64,000 bases of DNA from assembly GCA_019720975.1 (NCBI GenBank), contig JAGVSJ010000001.1:124001-188000 (forward strand). The letters are read 5' to 3'. This DNA is from Candidatus Sysuiplasma superficiale (GTDB lineage: Archaea > Thermoplasmatota > Thermoplasmata > Sysuiplasmatales > Sysuiplasmataceae). Each line of letters opens with the position of its first letter. Positions within the stretch are counted from its first letter, which is position 1. Positions 1 through 9,044 of the stretch are shown piece by piece. The position numbers were made by a program, and so were the translations under genes. The notes under the pieces are model-generated. The model had not been told where the DNA came from, made no database searches, and saw only the letters and a list, made by a program, of their open reading frames with translations.

Positions 1-1
1 C

Positions 2-961
2 ATTGCAAAGGCCGATCCCTCCATTTCAGTCGAAATAAACCAGGAGACAGGTGAACACCTCCTTTCAGGCATGGGTGAACTGCATCTTGAGGTCACACAG
101 TACAGGATCGTGAATGACTACAAATGCGACATCAATGCGTCAAAGCCCATTGTTGTGTACAGGGAGAGCATTGAGGGCAAGGGCGGCCCGTTTGAGGGGA
201 AGTCGCCCAATAAGCATAACCGCTTTTACATTGAAGTGGAGCCGCTGGAAGAAAGTATAGTGCAGGCAATAATGAGTGGTGACATCAGAACCGAAGGAAA
301 GATAAAGGATGCCAAGGCCCTTGCCAAGAAACTCCAGGATCTTGGGATGGAGAGGGATGAGGCCAGGGGTGTTCAGATGTTTGTTGACACCAATGTATTC
401 ATCGACTACACCAAGGGTATACAGTATCTGTTCGAAACAATGGAACTCTGCAAACAGTCGTTTGAGGAGGCAATGAGGCTCGGCCCTCTGGCCCAGGAAA
501 GGGTAATGAATGTAAAGGTCAAACTGGTGGATGCAAAACTGCATGAGGACAGCATTCACAGGGGACCCGCACAGGTCATACCTGCGACAAGGTCTGCGAT
601 ATATGGTGCAATGGCTGTTGCAGGCAGAGCACTTTATGAACCTGTGCAGAAAATCTACATCAACGTCCCTCCGGACGTCATGGGTGATGCAATAAGGGAA
701 GTGCAGCAGAGACGCGGCATTATTTCGGACATGAAGCAGGACGGGGAAAACACTGTCATTGAGGCGAAGGCGCCTGTTGCAGAGATGTTTGGCTTCGCAA
801 GTGCAATCAGGAGCGCAACACAGGGAAGGGCATTATGGTCAACCGAAAATGCCGGTTACGAGAAGGTGCCGAAAGAGATAGCCGACAGAGTTGTTACGGA
901 GATCAGGAAGAGAAAGGGGCTCAGCCCTCAGCCTTACGATGCAAACTATTACGCTGAGTGA
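2..961 (+). CDS. fusA: Translation elongation factor 2 (aEF-2), C-terminal part, 5' end outside window
   Basis: The GTPase that moves tRNA and mRNA through the ribosome. Only the C-terminal ~320 residues are here: the frame is open from base 2, and the methionine at 71 is internal, lying in the conserved stretch HLLSGMGELHLEV. Domain IV carries the diphthamide site: the histidine codon at 557-559 sits in SIHRGPAQV, matching the modified histidine of archaeal and eukaryotic EF-2. The protein ends RKGLSPQPYDANYYAE, typical of archaeal EF-2. The stop at 959-961 lies three bases from the stop of the convergent exporter gene. The GTPase domain is upstream of the window. Identification is secure. 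Confidence 0.97.
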   Translation: MAKADPSISVEINQETGEHLLSGMGELHLEVTQYRIVNDYKCDINASKPIVVYRESIEGKGGPFEGKSPNKHNRFYIEVEPLEESIVQAIMSGDIRTEGKIKDAKALAKKLQDLGMERDEARGVQMFVDTNVFIDYTKGIQYLFETMELCKQSFEEAMRLGPLAQERVMNVKVKLVDAKLHEDSIHRGPAQVIPATRSAIYGAMAVAGRALYEPVQKIYINVPPDVMGDAIREVQQRRGIISDMKQDGENTVIEAKAPVAEMFGFASAIRSATQGRALWSTENAGYEKVPKEIADRVVTEIRKRKGLSPQPYDANYYAE

Positions 962-963
962 TA

Positions 964-1539
964 TCAGAGCGCTAGATAGATGAAATAGCCTGCAAACAGC
1001 ACCATCAGGATGGAGGATGCAAGAGTGATGCCTCTCCTGACCTCAGGATGTCTCCTTGTCCCTGTGTGAAGTACCACCGGAAAGAGCACGATCCACACAG
1101 CTATTGCGGCAAAGAGACCGGCAAGGAGAATTATGCCACCAATATATGCGAAGGCGAGCCCCGCAGTGAGCCACCAGAGTATCTGAAATGGATTTGTTAT
1201 TCCCAGCAGCAGTGCCCTGTAGTAGGTTCTGCTGCCTGCTTGAGGAGGGGACATGCTGGAGGTGCCTCTTATTGAAGAATATGCAAGCATAATGAGAACG
1301 ACCGAACCGATGACATATACTGCTCTGATGTAGGAGTGCAGATCCAGCACTGTCCTTGCTGCGAATATTACTGTTCCGAGGACGAGGTCTGCTGTCATTG
1401 CACCCGTTCCTGTGATGACGCCGGCACCCATCCCTCTCACCATCGTCTGTGTTGCAATGAATGCGTTCATCGGCCCAGGGGGAATTGTGAGAGAGAATCC
1501 CAGCAGAAAGCCGAACAGAAGGTCTGCATACCAAATCAA
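964..1539 (-). CDS. LysE/RhtB-family membrane exporter
   Basis: A 191-residue, very hydrophobic protein with about six membrane segments. The N-terminal signature GFSLTIPPGPMNAFI is the hallmark of the LysE/RhtB family, which exports amino acids or small metabolites from the cytoplasm; the substrate cannot be read from sequence. The start used is TTG (1537-1539), because a GGTGAT sequence lies 6-7 nt before it; the nearby ATG at 1549-1551 is out of frame and meets a stop after five codons. It converges on EF-2 and is divergent from the glucan operon. A TATA-like stretch at about 1572-1582 fits its promoter. Family confident, substrate unknown. Confidence 0.85.
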   Translation of the reverse strand: MIWYADLLFGFLLGFSLTIPPGPMNAFIATQTMVRGMGAGVITGTGAMTADLVLGTVIFAARTVLDLHSYIRAVYVIGSVVLIMLAYSSIRGTSSMSPPQAGSRTYYRALLLGITNPFQILWWLTAGLAFAYIGGIILLAGLFAAIAVWIVLFPVVLHTGTRRHPEVRRGITLASSILMVLFAGYFIYLAL

Positions 1540-1634
1540 GACCCAATCACCATGAATGAGCGGTGATCAAGCTGTTACTATTTCACTGATGTGCAGGCAC
1601 CTCCAAGCAGAAAATGAATTTCTTTCAGTCAAGT

Positions 1635-1716
1635 TTAAATCAGATGCCACTGATTGAACGGGCAGTGACAGCATAGAAGGACGCGGTACCGGTCTATCCG
1701 CAGAGAGCACCGGACC
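1635..1716 (+). promoter_or_regulatory. Probable promoter and structured leader of the glgB-glgE-treS-maltokinase operon
   Basis: A TATA-like GTTTAAAT at 1635-1642 would place transcription start near 1665, giving a leader of about 80 nt before the TTG start of glgB. That is long for this window, where most promoters sit ~26 nt from the start codon. Within the leader, GGT-A-CCGG (1685-1692) can pair with CCGG-ACC (1710-1716): a 7-bp stem with one bulged A and a 17-nt loop. Position and pairing are seen; any regulatory role is inference. Confidence 0.4.
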
Positions 1717-1746
1717 ATTAGTTGTGCATCCGGAACGAAGGTGTGA

Positions 1747-3939
1747 TTGGATTTGGAACAGCACATCATTGAGAGGATCGTAGAATCTCTCGCAGAAAAT
1801 CCGTATGAGTATCTTGGCCCCCATAAAAATGAAAGAGGGCAGACTGAAATAGTCTGCTATCTCCCGCTGGCTTTGGATGCATGGATTGAAAAACCGACTG
1901 ACGGGACAGAAATAAGGCTCACAAGAAGGTCGGAGAATGGAATTTTCAGCACTGGGGCGGTGGATGATTCTGTGGCGGACGACTACCTAGTGGCATACAG
2001 GGACTCAAGCGGATACGTGGAGAGGAGGCACGACCCCTACAGGTACAGACCACGTCTCTCTGATTTTGACATTTACCTGTTTGAAAAAGGGGAGCTTTTT
2101 GAATCCTACACCACACTTGGAGCTCACATAGAGTCCAGGGAGGGTGTCCAGGGGGTGAGATTCGTCGTATGGGCGCCCAATGCATCCGCTGTATCGGTTG
2201 TGGGGAACTTCAACCACTGGTATATCGGAATGCATCCGATGCAGAACGTGGGCTATTCCGGCCTGTGGGAGATTTTCATCCCGGACATACGGAACGGAGA
2301 GGTTTACAAATTTGCTGTAAAATCAAGGATTGATGGCATTGTCAGGCTTAGGACCGATCCTTACGCCTTCCAGACTGAGATCAGGCCCAGAACAGCGTCG
2401 ATTGTGACCGAACTTTCATTCAGCTGGAGTGACGGGGAATGGATTAAGAAGAGGGAGAAAGGGCAAAGAAGCGGTGAACCCATCTCCATATACGAAGTTC
2501 ATTTCGGTTCATGGAAGAGGCCGGCCCCCGATGCATTCTACAGTTTCAGGGAAAGTGGCAGGGAACTGATAGATTACGTCAGAAAGCTTGGATTCACACA
2601 CATTGAGCTGCTGCCTGTTATGGAGCATCCGCTTGATGCTTCGTGGGGGTACCAGGTCATCAACTACTACGCTCCGACAGCAAGGTACGGAAAGCCGGAA
2701 GACCTCATGTGGTTCATTAACGAATGCCACCTCAATGATATAGGCGTGATACTGGATTGGGTTCCCGCCCACTTTCCAGATGACGATTACGGTCTCTCAA
2801 TGTACGACGGCACACATCTCTATGACCATGCGGATCCAAGGAAGGGCAAGCATCCTGACTGGGGAACGAATGTCTTCAACTACGGCAGAAATGAAGTGAG
2901 AAATTACCTTATTTCAAATGCACTATACTGGATAGATTTGTACCATGCTGACGGCATCAGGATTGATGCGGTCTCCTCGATGCTCTATCTCGACTACTCA
3001 CGAAAGGAAGGGGAATGGATACCGAACCAGTATGGCGGAAGGGAGAACATAGAGGCCATAGACTTTCTGCGCAGACTCAACGATGTTGTTCATAACAGAT
3101 TTCCAGGCGTTGCCATGATTGCAGAGGAGTCCACCGCCTGGGGAGGTGTCACAAAGGACACAGCTGCCGGTGGACTGGGATTCGATTTCAAGTGGAACAT
3201 GGGGTGGATGCATGACACTCTTGAATACTTCGCCAGTGACCCCATCTACAGAAAGTACATGCAGAGGAATCTCACATTTTCCGTCTGGTATGCTTTCAGC
3301 GAAAGATTCGTACTCCCATTATCGCATGACGAGGTCGTCCACCTCAAGGGTTCGATGATAGGAAAGATGCCAGGAGATTACTGGCAGAAATTCGCAAATC
3401 TGAGACTCTGTTACGCCTACATGTTTGGAAGTCCAGGGAAGAAACTTCTCTTCATGGGAAACGAGCTTGGTCAGTGGGATGAATGGAATTACAGCGGGCA
3501 GCTTGACTGGGCCCTGCTGCATTTTGATATGCACAGAAGATTGTCCCTCTTTGTAAAAGATCTGAACAGGCTTTACGTCGACTCTCCACAGCTGTATGAA
3601 CTTGACTGCTCGCCATCGGGTTTCGAATGGATAGACTTCAACGACACGGATAACAGTGTCATCAGTTTCATCAGGCACTCGAGAGACAGAAAGAACAGTT
3701 ATGTCTTTGTATTCAATATGACACCCGTTCCGCGACACGGTTACCGCATCGGTGTTCCCTGGAGAGGGAAATACACGGAGATAATCAACTCTGATGCGGC
3801 GGACTACGGGGGAAGCGGCGTGGGAAACTACGGCAGTGCCCGGTCGGAGAATTACCCGATGCACGGAAGACCTTACTCCCTGAACATTGTGCTGCCGCCG
3901 CTTGCGGCTGAAATCTTCAGGTATGATGGTGAGGAGTGA
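1747..3939 (+). CDS. glgB: 1,4-alpha-glucan branching enzyme (GH13_9)
   Basis: Makes alpha-1,6 branches in linear alpha-1,4-glucan; in the GlgE pathway it provides new non-reducing ends. It has 730 residues, the usual length of full two-N-domain GlgB. Order: N1 module (~20-110), CBM48 module (~120-230, VRFVVWAPNASAVSVVGNFNHW region), GH13 barrel (~250-620), C-terminal beta domain. Catalytic residues are visible: nucleophile D407 in GIRIDAVSSM, acid/base E460 in AEEST, D528 in LSHDEVVH, within two positions of the E. coli numbering. The TTG start at 1747 is forced by an in-frame TGA just upstream, with AAGGTG as ribosome site. First gene of a tightly overlapping operon. Confidence 0.95.
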   Translation: MDLEQHIIERIVESLAENPYEYLGPHKNERGQTEIVCYLPLALDAWIEKPTDGTEIRLTRRSENGIFSTGAVDDSVADDYLVAYRDSSGYVERRHDPYRYRPRLSDFDIYLFEKGELFESYTTLGAHIESREGVQGVRFVVWAPNASAVSVVGNFNHWYIGMHPMQNVGYSGLWEIFIPDIRNGEVYKFAVKSRIDGIVRLRTDPYAFQTEIRPRTASIVTELSFSWSDGEWIKKREKGQRSGEPISIYEVHFGSWKRPAPDAFYSFRESGRELIDYVRKLGFTHIELLPVMEHPLDASWGYQVINYYAPTARYGKPEDLMWFINECHLNDIGVILDWVPAHFPDDDYGLSMYDGTHLYDHADPRKGKHPDWGTNVFNYGRNEVRNYLISNALYWIDLYHADGIRIDAVSSMLYLDYSRKEGEWIPNQYGGRENIEAIDFLRRLNDVVHNRFPGVAMIAEESTAWGGVTKDTAAGGLGFDFKWNMGWMHDTLEYFASDPIYRKYMQRNLTFSVWYAFSERFVLPLSHDEVVHLKGSMIGKMPGDYWQKFANLRLCYAYMFGSPGKKLLFMGNELGQWDEWNYSGQLDWALLHFDMHRRLSLFVKDLNRLYVDSPQLYELDCSPSGFEWIDFNDTDNSVISFIRHSRDRKNSYVFVFNMTPVPRHGYRIGVPWRGKYTEIINSDAADYGGSGVGNYGSARSENYPMHGRPYSLNIVLPPLAAEIFRYDGEE

Positions 3940-5885
3940 TGCAGAATACCTATTCCACCATAGTTATCGCAGACATCAGACCATGTGTGGACTGTGGCAG
4001 GTATCCTGCCAAACGAAGGGCAGGGAAAAGGGTAACAGTGACGGCAAGGATATTCAGGCACGGCACTGATATCCTGTCTGCAGAACTGCTCTACAGGTCC
4101 GCGGAGATGAGAGAATGGAGGACTGTGGAGATGTCGGAGGCGACTGATGATGTGTGGTCAGCTTCATTTGTGCCGTCATCTCCTTCCACATACAGGTACA
4201 CAGTAAGGGCATGGGTCGACACTTATTCCACGTGGGCTCGGAATACGCTGAAATGGCACAAGGGAGGCGAGAACATTCAGCAGGATGTCCTGGAGGGCAT
4301 AGGAATGCTGCGCGATATTGCCGCCAGGGCTGGCAAGGACAGACGGGCTGTTAACAGCATTATCCAGAGAATGAATTCCTCCACGCCTGCGGATGCGCTT
4401 CAGATTGCCACTGCCGACGAGACAGTTATGCTCGCAAGAAAATACCAGTTCAGACGGGAACTCACAGTTCTCAGGCCTGAACTGGAGATGATTGTTGACA
4501 GGGAGAGGGCATCGTACTCATCATGGTATGAGATGTTCCCGCGATCACAATCAGCCGTACCGGGAAGGCATGGAACATTCATGGACTGCGAGCGGAGGCT
4601 GGATGATATCAGGGAAATGGGTTTTGATGTCCTTTACCTCCCACCTATTCACCCAATAGGGATGACAAACAGGAGAGGGAAGAATGGCTCAGCGGAATGT
4701 TCGATGTCGGACCCGGGGAGCCCATGGGCCATAGGCAACAGCAACGGCGGGCACAAGTCAATTGACCCCTCCCTGGGAACAATGGAGGATTTCAGGCATC
4801 TTCTGCAGACTGCAGGTTCAAAAGGCATTGAGATAGCGCTGGACATAGCATTGCAGTGCTCTCCCGACCATCCATATGTCAGAGAGCATCCGGAATGGTT
4901 CAAGAAGAGGCCTGACGGTTCAATACGTTACGCCGAAAATCCGCCAAAAAAATATTATGATATCTTCCCGCTAGACTTCGACACGGCGGACAGGGAGAAT
5001 CTCTGGGAGGAATTGAGGAGCATATTTCTCTACTGGATAGATGCGGGTGTCAAGATATTCAGGGTTGACAATCCCCATACAAAGCCGTTCACTTTCTGGA
5101 GATGGCTCATAGAATCGATAAGGAAGGAACACCCTGACGTCATCTTTCTTGCTGAGGCGTTCACGAAGCCCGACGTAATGTATGAACTGTCAAAGATCGG
5201 ATTCAACATGTCATACACCTACTTCACCTGGAAGAATTTCAATTACGAGATAGAGCAGTATTTCACTGAGCTGTCTAGCAGATATGTTTCAGAATTCTTC
5301 AGGCCAATGCTCTTCACAAACACACCGGACATACTGCCGTTTGTATTGCAGAACGGCGGAAGGGCCGCATTCATGATGAGGGCGCTACTGGCGGCCAGTC
5401 TTTCGCCTCTGTGGGGCATATACAGCGGCTTTGAACTGTGCGAGAACAGCGCGATAGAGGGAAGAGAGGAGTACCTGAATTCTGAAAAATACGAAATAAA
5501 GTACAGGGACTGGAACATGCCGGGAAACATCAAGGCTTTCATAGCAAGCCTGAACAGGATAAGGAGAGAGAACAGCGCAATGCAGGAGACAGGTAACACC
5601 TTTTTTCACCATGTCGATAACCCCAATCTTGTTTGCTACAGCCGCAGCTCGGAAGACGGTGAAAACAGGATAATAGTTGTGGTGAATGTGAACCCATTTG
5701 AAAGGCAAAGTGCGCATGTGACCATCGATGCTGATATCATTGGGTTGAAAGGGGGGGAGAGCATTAACGTCACTGACCTGCTGACAGGTGAAAAATACTC
5801 ATGGCGAGTGGGAGCAAATTATGTCGAGCTCACGCCTGAGATCAGACCCGGGCACATTCTCAGGGTTGATGAGGTGAAACAGTGA
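3936..5885 (+). CDS. glgE: Alpha-1,4-glucan:maltose-1-phosphate maltosyltransferase (GH13_3)
   Basis: Transfers maltosyl units from maltose-1-phosphate to the growing alpha-glucan; this is the defining enzyme of the GlgE pathway. It has 649 residues; bacterial GlgE is about 660-700. An N-terminal beta domain (~15-110) and helical insert precede the GH13 barrel. Nucleophile D378 lies in FRVDNPHTKPFTFW, a motif specific to GlgE; acid/base E407 lies in LAEAFTKP; the third Asp lies in NTPDILPF. It overlaps the glgB stop by 4 nt; GTG 3936 or ATG 3939 could start, with GGTGAGGAG just upstream favouring the ATG. Overlap implies translational coupling with glgB and treS. Known mainly from Actinobacteria; very uncommon in Archaea. 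Confidence 0.95.
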   Translation: MMQNTYSTIVIADIRPCVDCGRYPAKRRAGKRVTVTARIFRHGTDILSAELLYRSAEMREWRTVEMSEATDDVWSASFVPSSPSTYRYTVRAWVDTYSTWARNTLKWHKGGENIQQDVLEGIGMLRDIAARAGKDRRAVNSIIQRMNSSTPADALQIATADETVMLARKYQFRRELTVLRPELEMIVDRERASYSSWYEMFPRSQSAVPGRHGTFMDCERRLDDIREMGFDVLYLPPIHPIGMTNRRGKNGSAECSMSDPGSPWAIGNSNGGHKSIDPSLGTMEDFRHLLQTAGSKGIEIALDIALQCSPDHPYVREHPEWFKKRPDGSIRYAENPPKKYYDIFPLDFDTADRENLWEELRSIFLYWIDAGVKIFRVDNPHTKPFTFWRWLIESIRKEHPDVIFLAEAFTKPDVMYELSKIGFNMSYTYFTWKNFNYEIEQYFTELSSRYVSEFFRPMLFTNTPDILPFVLQNGGRAAFMMRALLAASLSPLWGIYSGFELCENSAIEGREEYLNSEKYEIKYRDWNMPGNIKAFIASLNRIRRENSAMQETGNTFFHHVDNPNLVCYSRSSEDGENRIIVVVNVNPFERQSAHVTIDADIIGLKGGESINVTDLLTGEKYSWRVGANYVELTPEIRPGHILRVDEVKQ

Positions 5886-7540
5886 TTAACGATGATCCGC
5901 TTTGGTACAGGGATGCCATATTCTACGAAATGAACGTTAAGTCATTTTTTGATTCAAACAATGACGGGATAGGGGACATCAACGGCGTCAGGATGAAGAT
6001 GGATTACATCAAGGATCTGGGTGTGGACTGCATATGGCTACTGCCCTTCTACAAATCACCAATGCGGGATGACGGATATGACATATCAGACTATTATTCA
6101 ATACAGCCTGAATACGGAACAATCGACGAGTTCAGAATGCTGCTCAAGGAAGCGCATGAAAATGGGATAAGGGTCATAGCGGACCTGGTGCTCAACCACT
6201 GTTCCGATCAGAACCCGTGGTTCAGGGAAGCCATCAGCGACATCAATTCGCCCAAGCGGAACTGGTTTGTGTGGAGCGATACAGATACAAAATACAGCGG
6301 CGCAAGAATCATCTTTGTTGATACTGAAACATCTAACTGGGCCTGGGAACCGAGGACGAAGCAGTATTACTGGCACAGATTCTACAGCCATCAGCCGGAC
6401 CTGAATTACGACAACCCGGAGGTCAGGGAGGAGATAAAGAGGGTGATGAGATACTGGCTCGACATGGGTATTGACGGCTTCAGGTGCGACGCTGTGCCCT
6501 ATCTCTTTGAACGGGAAGGGACAAATTGCGAGAATCTTCCGGAGACGCACATGTATTTCAAGGAGATACGGAAAATGATCGATGAACACTATCCGGGAAG
6601 GATACTGCTTGCTGAGGCAAACCAGTGGCCAACGGATGCGAAACAGTATTTCGGCAATATGGATGAGTTCCACATGGCTTTCAACTTTCCGCTCATGCCC
6701 AGGATATTCATAGCACTCGCAAAGGAGGATTATTTTCCAATCACAAATATAATTGCCCAAACACTGCCCATACCTGAAAAATGTGACTGGGGGATTTTCC
6801 TCAGAAATCATGATGAACTAACACTCGAAATGGTTACGGATGAGGAGCGGGACATAATGTATTCGGAGTACGCAAAACATCCGAAGATGAGGCTCAATCT
6901 CGGCATCAGGAGAAGGCTTGCTCCACTTGTTGACAACGACAGGGCAACACTTGAACTTCTGCATGCACTGATATTTTCCCTGCCCGGATCGCCAATACTC
7001 TATTACGGTGATGAAATAGGGATGGGGGACAACATATTTCTCGGCGACAGGAACGGAGTAAGGACACCCATGCAGTGGTCCTATGACAGGAACGCCGGTT
7101 TTTCAAGGGCTGACACAGAGCAGCTGTACTCCCCTCCCATCACAAATCCCAACTTCCATTATGAGAGCATAAATGTGGAGTCCGAAATGCGCCTGCAGAC
7201 ATCGCTTCTTCACTGGGTCAGGAAAATGATAAGGGTGAGACAGAAATTTGCAAAGGTCTTCGGCAGAGGGGACATAACGTTTCTTGAGCACAACAACAGA
7301 AAGGTGCTTTCTTACATAAGAAGTTACGAGGGTGTGAACATGCTGTGCATATTCAATCTGTCCAGAAAACCCACCTATCTTGAACTCACACTCGGCAATT
7401 TCAGCGGATACACGCCGGTGGAGATAATAACCGGTGTCCCGTTCCCGAAGATAGGGCAGCTCCCCTATTTCTTCACACTGCACCCGCGTTCCTTCTTCTG
7501 GCTCAATCTTGAGCAGCGAGAAGAGGGGGCGGGAAGCTGA
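5882..7540 (+). CDS. treS: Trehalose synthase / maltose alpha-D-glucosyltransferase (GH13_16)
   Basis: Interconverts trehalose and maltose by intramolecular rearrangement. Length 552 residues, normal for stand-alone TreS. The N-terminus (PLWYRDAIFYEMNVKSFFDSN) is diagnostic. Catalytic residues: D203 in DGFRCDAVPYLFE, E245 in LLAEANQWP, and Asp in FLRNHDELTLEM. GTG start at 5882 overlaps the glgE stop by 4 nt, and its own TGA overlaps the next ATG by one base. In many Actinobacteria TreS is fused to maltokinase; here the two are separate adjacent genes. With GlgE and the kinase it channels trehalose into glucan. Confidence 0.94.
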   Translation: MINDDPLWYRDAIFYEMNVKSFFDSNNDGIGDINGVRMKMDYIKDLGVDCIWLLPFYKSPMRDDGYDISDYYSIQPEYGTIDEFRMLLKEAHENGIRVIADLVLNHCSDQNPWFREAISDINSPKRNWFVWSDTDTKYSGARIIFVDTETSNWAWEPRTKQYYWHRFYSHQPDLNYDNPEVREEIKRVMRYWLDMGIDGFRCDAVPYLFEREGTNCENLPETHMYFKEIRKMIDEHYPGRILLAEANQWPTDAKQYFGNMDEFHMAFNFPLMPRIFIALAKEDYFPITNIIAQTLPIPEKCDWGIFLRNHDELTLEMVTDEERDIMYSEYAKHPKMRLNLGIRRRLAPLVDNDRATLELLHALIFSLPGSPILYYGDEIGMGDNIFLGDRNGVRTPMQWSYDRNAGFSRADTEQLYSPPITNPNFHYESINVESEMRLQTSLLHWVRKMIRVRQKFAKVFGRGDITFLEHNNRKVLSYIRSYEGVNMLCIFNLSRKPTYLELTLGNFSGYTPVEIITGVPFPKIGQLPYFFTLHPRSFFWLNLEQREEGAGS

Positions 7541-9000
7541 TGGGAAGGATGCTGGACATTCTCTCGGAGGGCGAATCACTCAACAGGATTGCAGCCCGTG
7601 TGAGCAGTGAGAGATGGTTCGGAAGCAAGACCAGACAGATTGCTGAGGCAGTGATACGCGACAGCGCCGAGGTGCGCATGGACGGTTCGAATTTTCTGCT
7701 TGCACTGATAGACTTCAGATTCGATGATTGTGGTGAGGAACTCTACTTCGTACCGCTTCTCCTTTCAGAGAAAAGGGATGAGGTGAAGGATGCCTGGTTT
7801 GAGACGGACTGCGGTGCCGGGAAGCTTTACGTCGGCGATGCTCTGCAATCCGCTGATTTCATTGAATACCTGATGGAGATTGCGCGTAGCGGTTCCAGGG
7901 TGAATTTCGGTAAAGGAAGCGCGCATTACTCACTGACACGGTATTTCAGGGAATGCATGCCTCCGGCGGGCAGTGGGATAAGGAGAATGGAGGTTGAGCA
8001 GAGCAATTCGTCGTCCGTGATAGGCGGCAGGGCCATATACAAGACATTCAGGCGCCTTCAGGCCGGAATAAATCCGGATTACGAAATGCCACTCTTCATC
8101 TCCCAGAGATCGGCTTCGGCCATTGTGCCCAGACCACTGGCATACCTTGAATACTCATCCGGTGAACGCATGGCACTTGGCATCCTGTCAGAGTACGTGC
8201 CGAATGATGGGGACTGCTGGAAATATTTCACATCAACACTGCTCCAGCAAACAACTGGGGGGATGGGTTCACCGGAGGAGATTGATGACGCGGTCGCGGA
8301 CATTGCGGGGACAGTGGCTGAGATGCACAACGTTCTTTCAGGGGGGGAAGGGGTCAGGGGATTCGAGCCTGAAAGGATCGGAGAGGAGGACGTTAAGCGA
8401 TGGCTGAACGGATACACAGCGCTACGTGAAAGGACACTCGCATCTCTTTCAAATCGGGAGAAACTTCCGGCCAGGGTGAAGCCGCTTGCAGATCAGCTCC
8501 TCTCGGTGCAGGATTCCGCAGCTGATGTGAGAGAATTGTTTGGGCCACTGCTGAGCGGGAGTACGCATAAGATAAGAACGCATGGAGACCTGCACCTTGG
8601 ACAGATACTCAGAGCAAGCGGACGTTACATCATCATAGACTTTGAAGGAGAGCCCATGAGGGATATTGGCGAGAGGCGGATGCTGCACTGTGCGCTGCGG
8701 GATGTTGCCGGAATGCTTCGTTCTCTGGACTACGCTGTGATGTACGCGCACAGGGCTTCAGGAAGCAACGGGGAAGATGCGGCTAAGAATTTCTCGTCGC
8801 GCATGCAGCGCATCTTCCTGGATAGCTACTGGAGGAACTACAGACCAGTTGCTGCATATCTTCCCCCATCCTTCGAGGGAATGACGGATTCGCTAAAATT
8901 CTTTGTCAGGGAAAAGGCGATGTATGAAATAGCCTATGAGCTGAACAACCGGCCAGACTGGACGGATATACCGCTGAGAGCACTGTTATCAATACTGTAA
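7540..9000 (+). CDS. Maltokinase (Pep2/Mak type)
   Basis: Phosphorylates maltose with ATP to maltose-1-phosphate, the GlgE donor. Length 486 residues. The N-terminal cap has RWFGSKTRQI, typical of maltokinases, and the aminoglycoside-phosphotransferase-like lobe holds the catalytic loop HGDLHLGQIL (~residues 348-357) followed by the metal-binding IIIDFEGEP. ATG at 7540 shares its A with the TreS stop (TGATG), a strong sign of coupled translation. Last gene of the glgB operon; the next gene has its own promoter-like sequence. Identification rests on motifs plus context. Confidence 0.9.
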   Translation: MGRMLDILSEGESLNRIAARVSSERWFGSKTRQIAEAVIRDSAEVRMDGSNFLLALIDFRFDDCGEELYFVPLLLSEKRDEVKDAWFETDCGAGKLYVGDALQSADFIEYLMEIARSGSRVNFGKGSAHYSLTRYFRECMPPAGSGIRRMEVEQSNSSSVIGGRAIYKTFRRLQAGINPDYEMPLFISQRSASAIVPRPLAYLEYSSGERMALGILSEYVPNDGDCWKYFTSTLLQQTTGGMGSPEEIDDAVADIAGTVAEMHNVLSGGEGVRGFEPERIGEEDVKRWLNGYTALRERTLASLSNREKLPARVKPLADQLLSVQDSAADVRELFGPLLSGSTHKIRTHGDLHLGQILRASGRYIIIDFEGEPMRDIGERRMLHCALRDVAGMLRSLDYAVMYAHRASGSNGEDAAKNFSSRMQRIFLDSYWRNYRPVAAYLPPSFEGMTDSLKFFVREKAMYEIAYELNNRPDWTDIPLRALLSIL

Positions 9001-9017
9001 CAGTTGCAGAACAAAGG

Positions 9018-9025
9018 TTAAGTAA
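9018..9025 (+). promoter_or_regulatory. TATA box of treX/glgX
   Basis: TTAAGTAA, centred about 24 nt before the GTG start at 9045. It suggests that treX is transcribed separately from the upstream operon and may be leaderless, which fits the absence of a properly spaced ribosome site (the purine run AAGGGG abuts the GTG). Confidence 0.5.
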
Positions 9026-9044
9026 ACAGCACAATCTGGAAGGG

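Noticed and set aside
140-559. 139-codon reverse frame inside EF-2
   Set aside because: Fully antisense to a conserved gene and resembles no family; a shadow of EF-2 codon use.
1043-1546. 167-codon reverse frame overlapping the LysE-type gene
   Set aside because: Same strand, other frame; Cys/His/Ser/Arg-rich composition typical of a shadow, while the 191-residue frame has clear membrane helices and the LysE signature.
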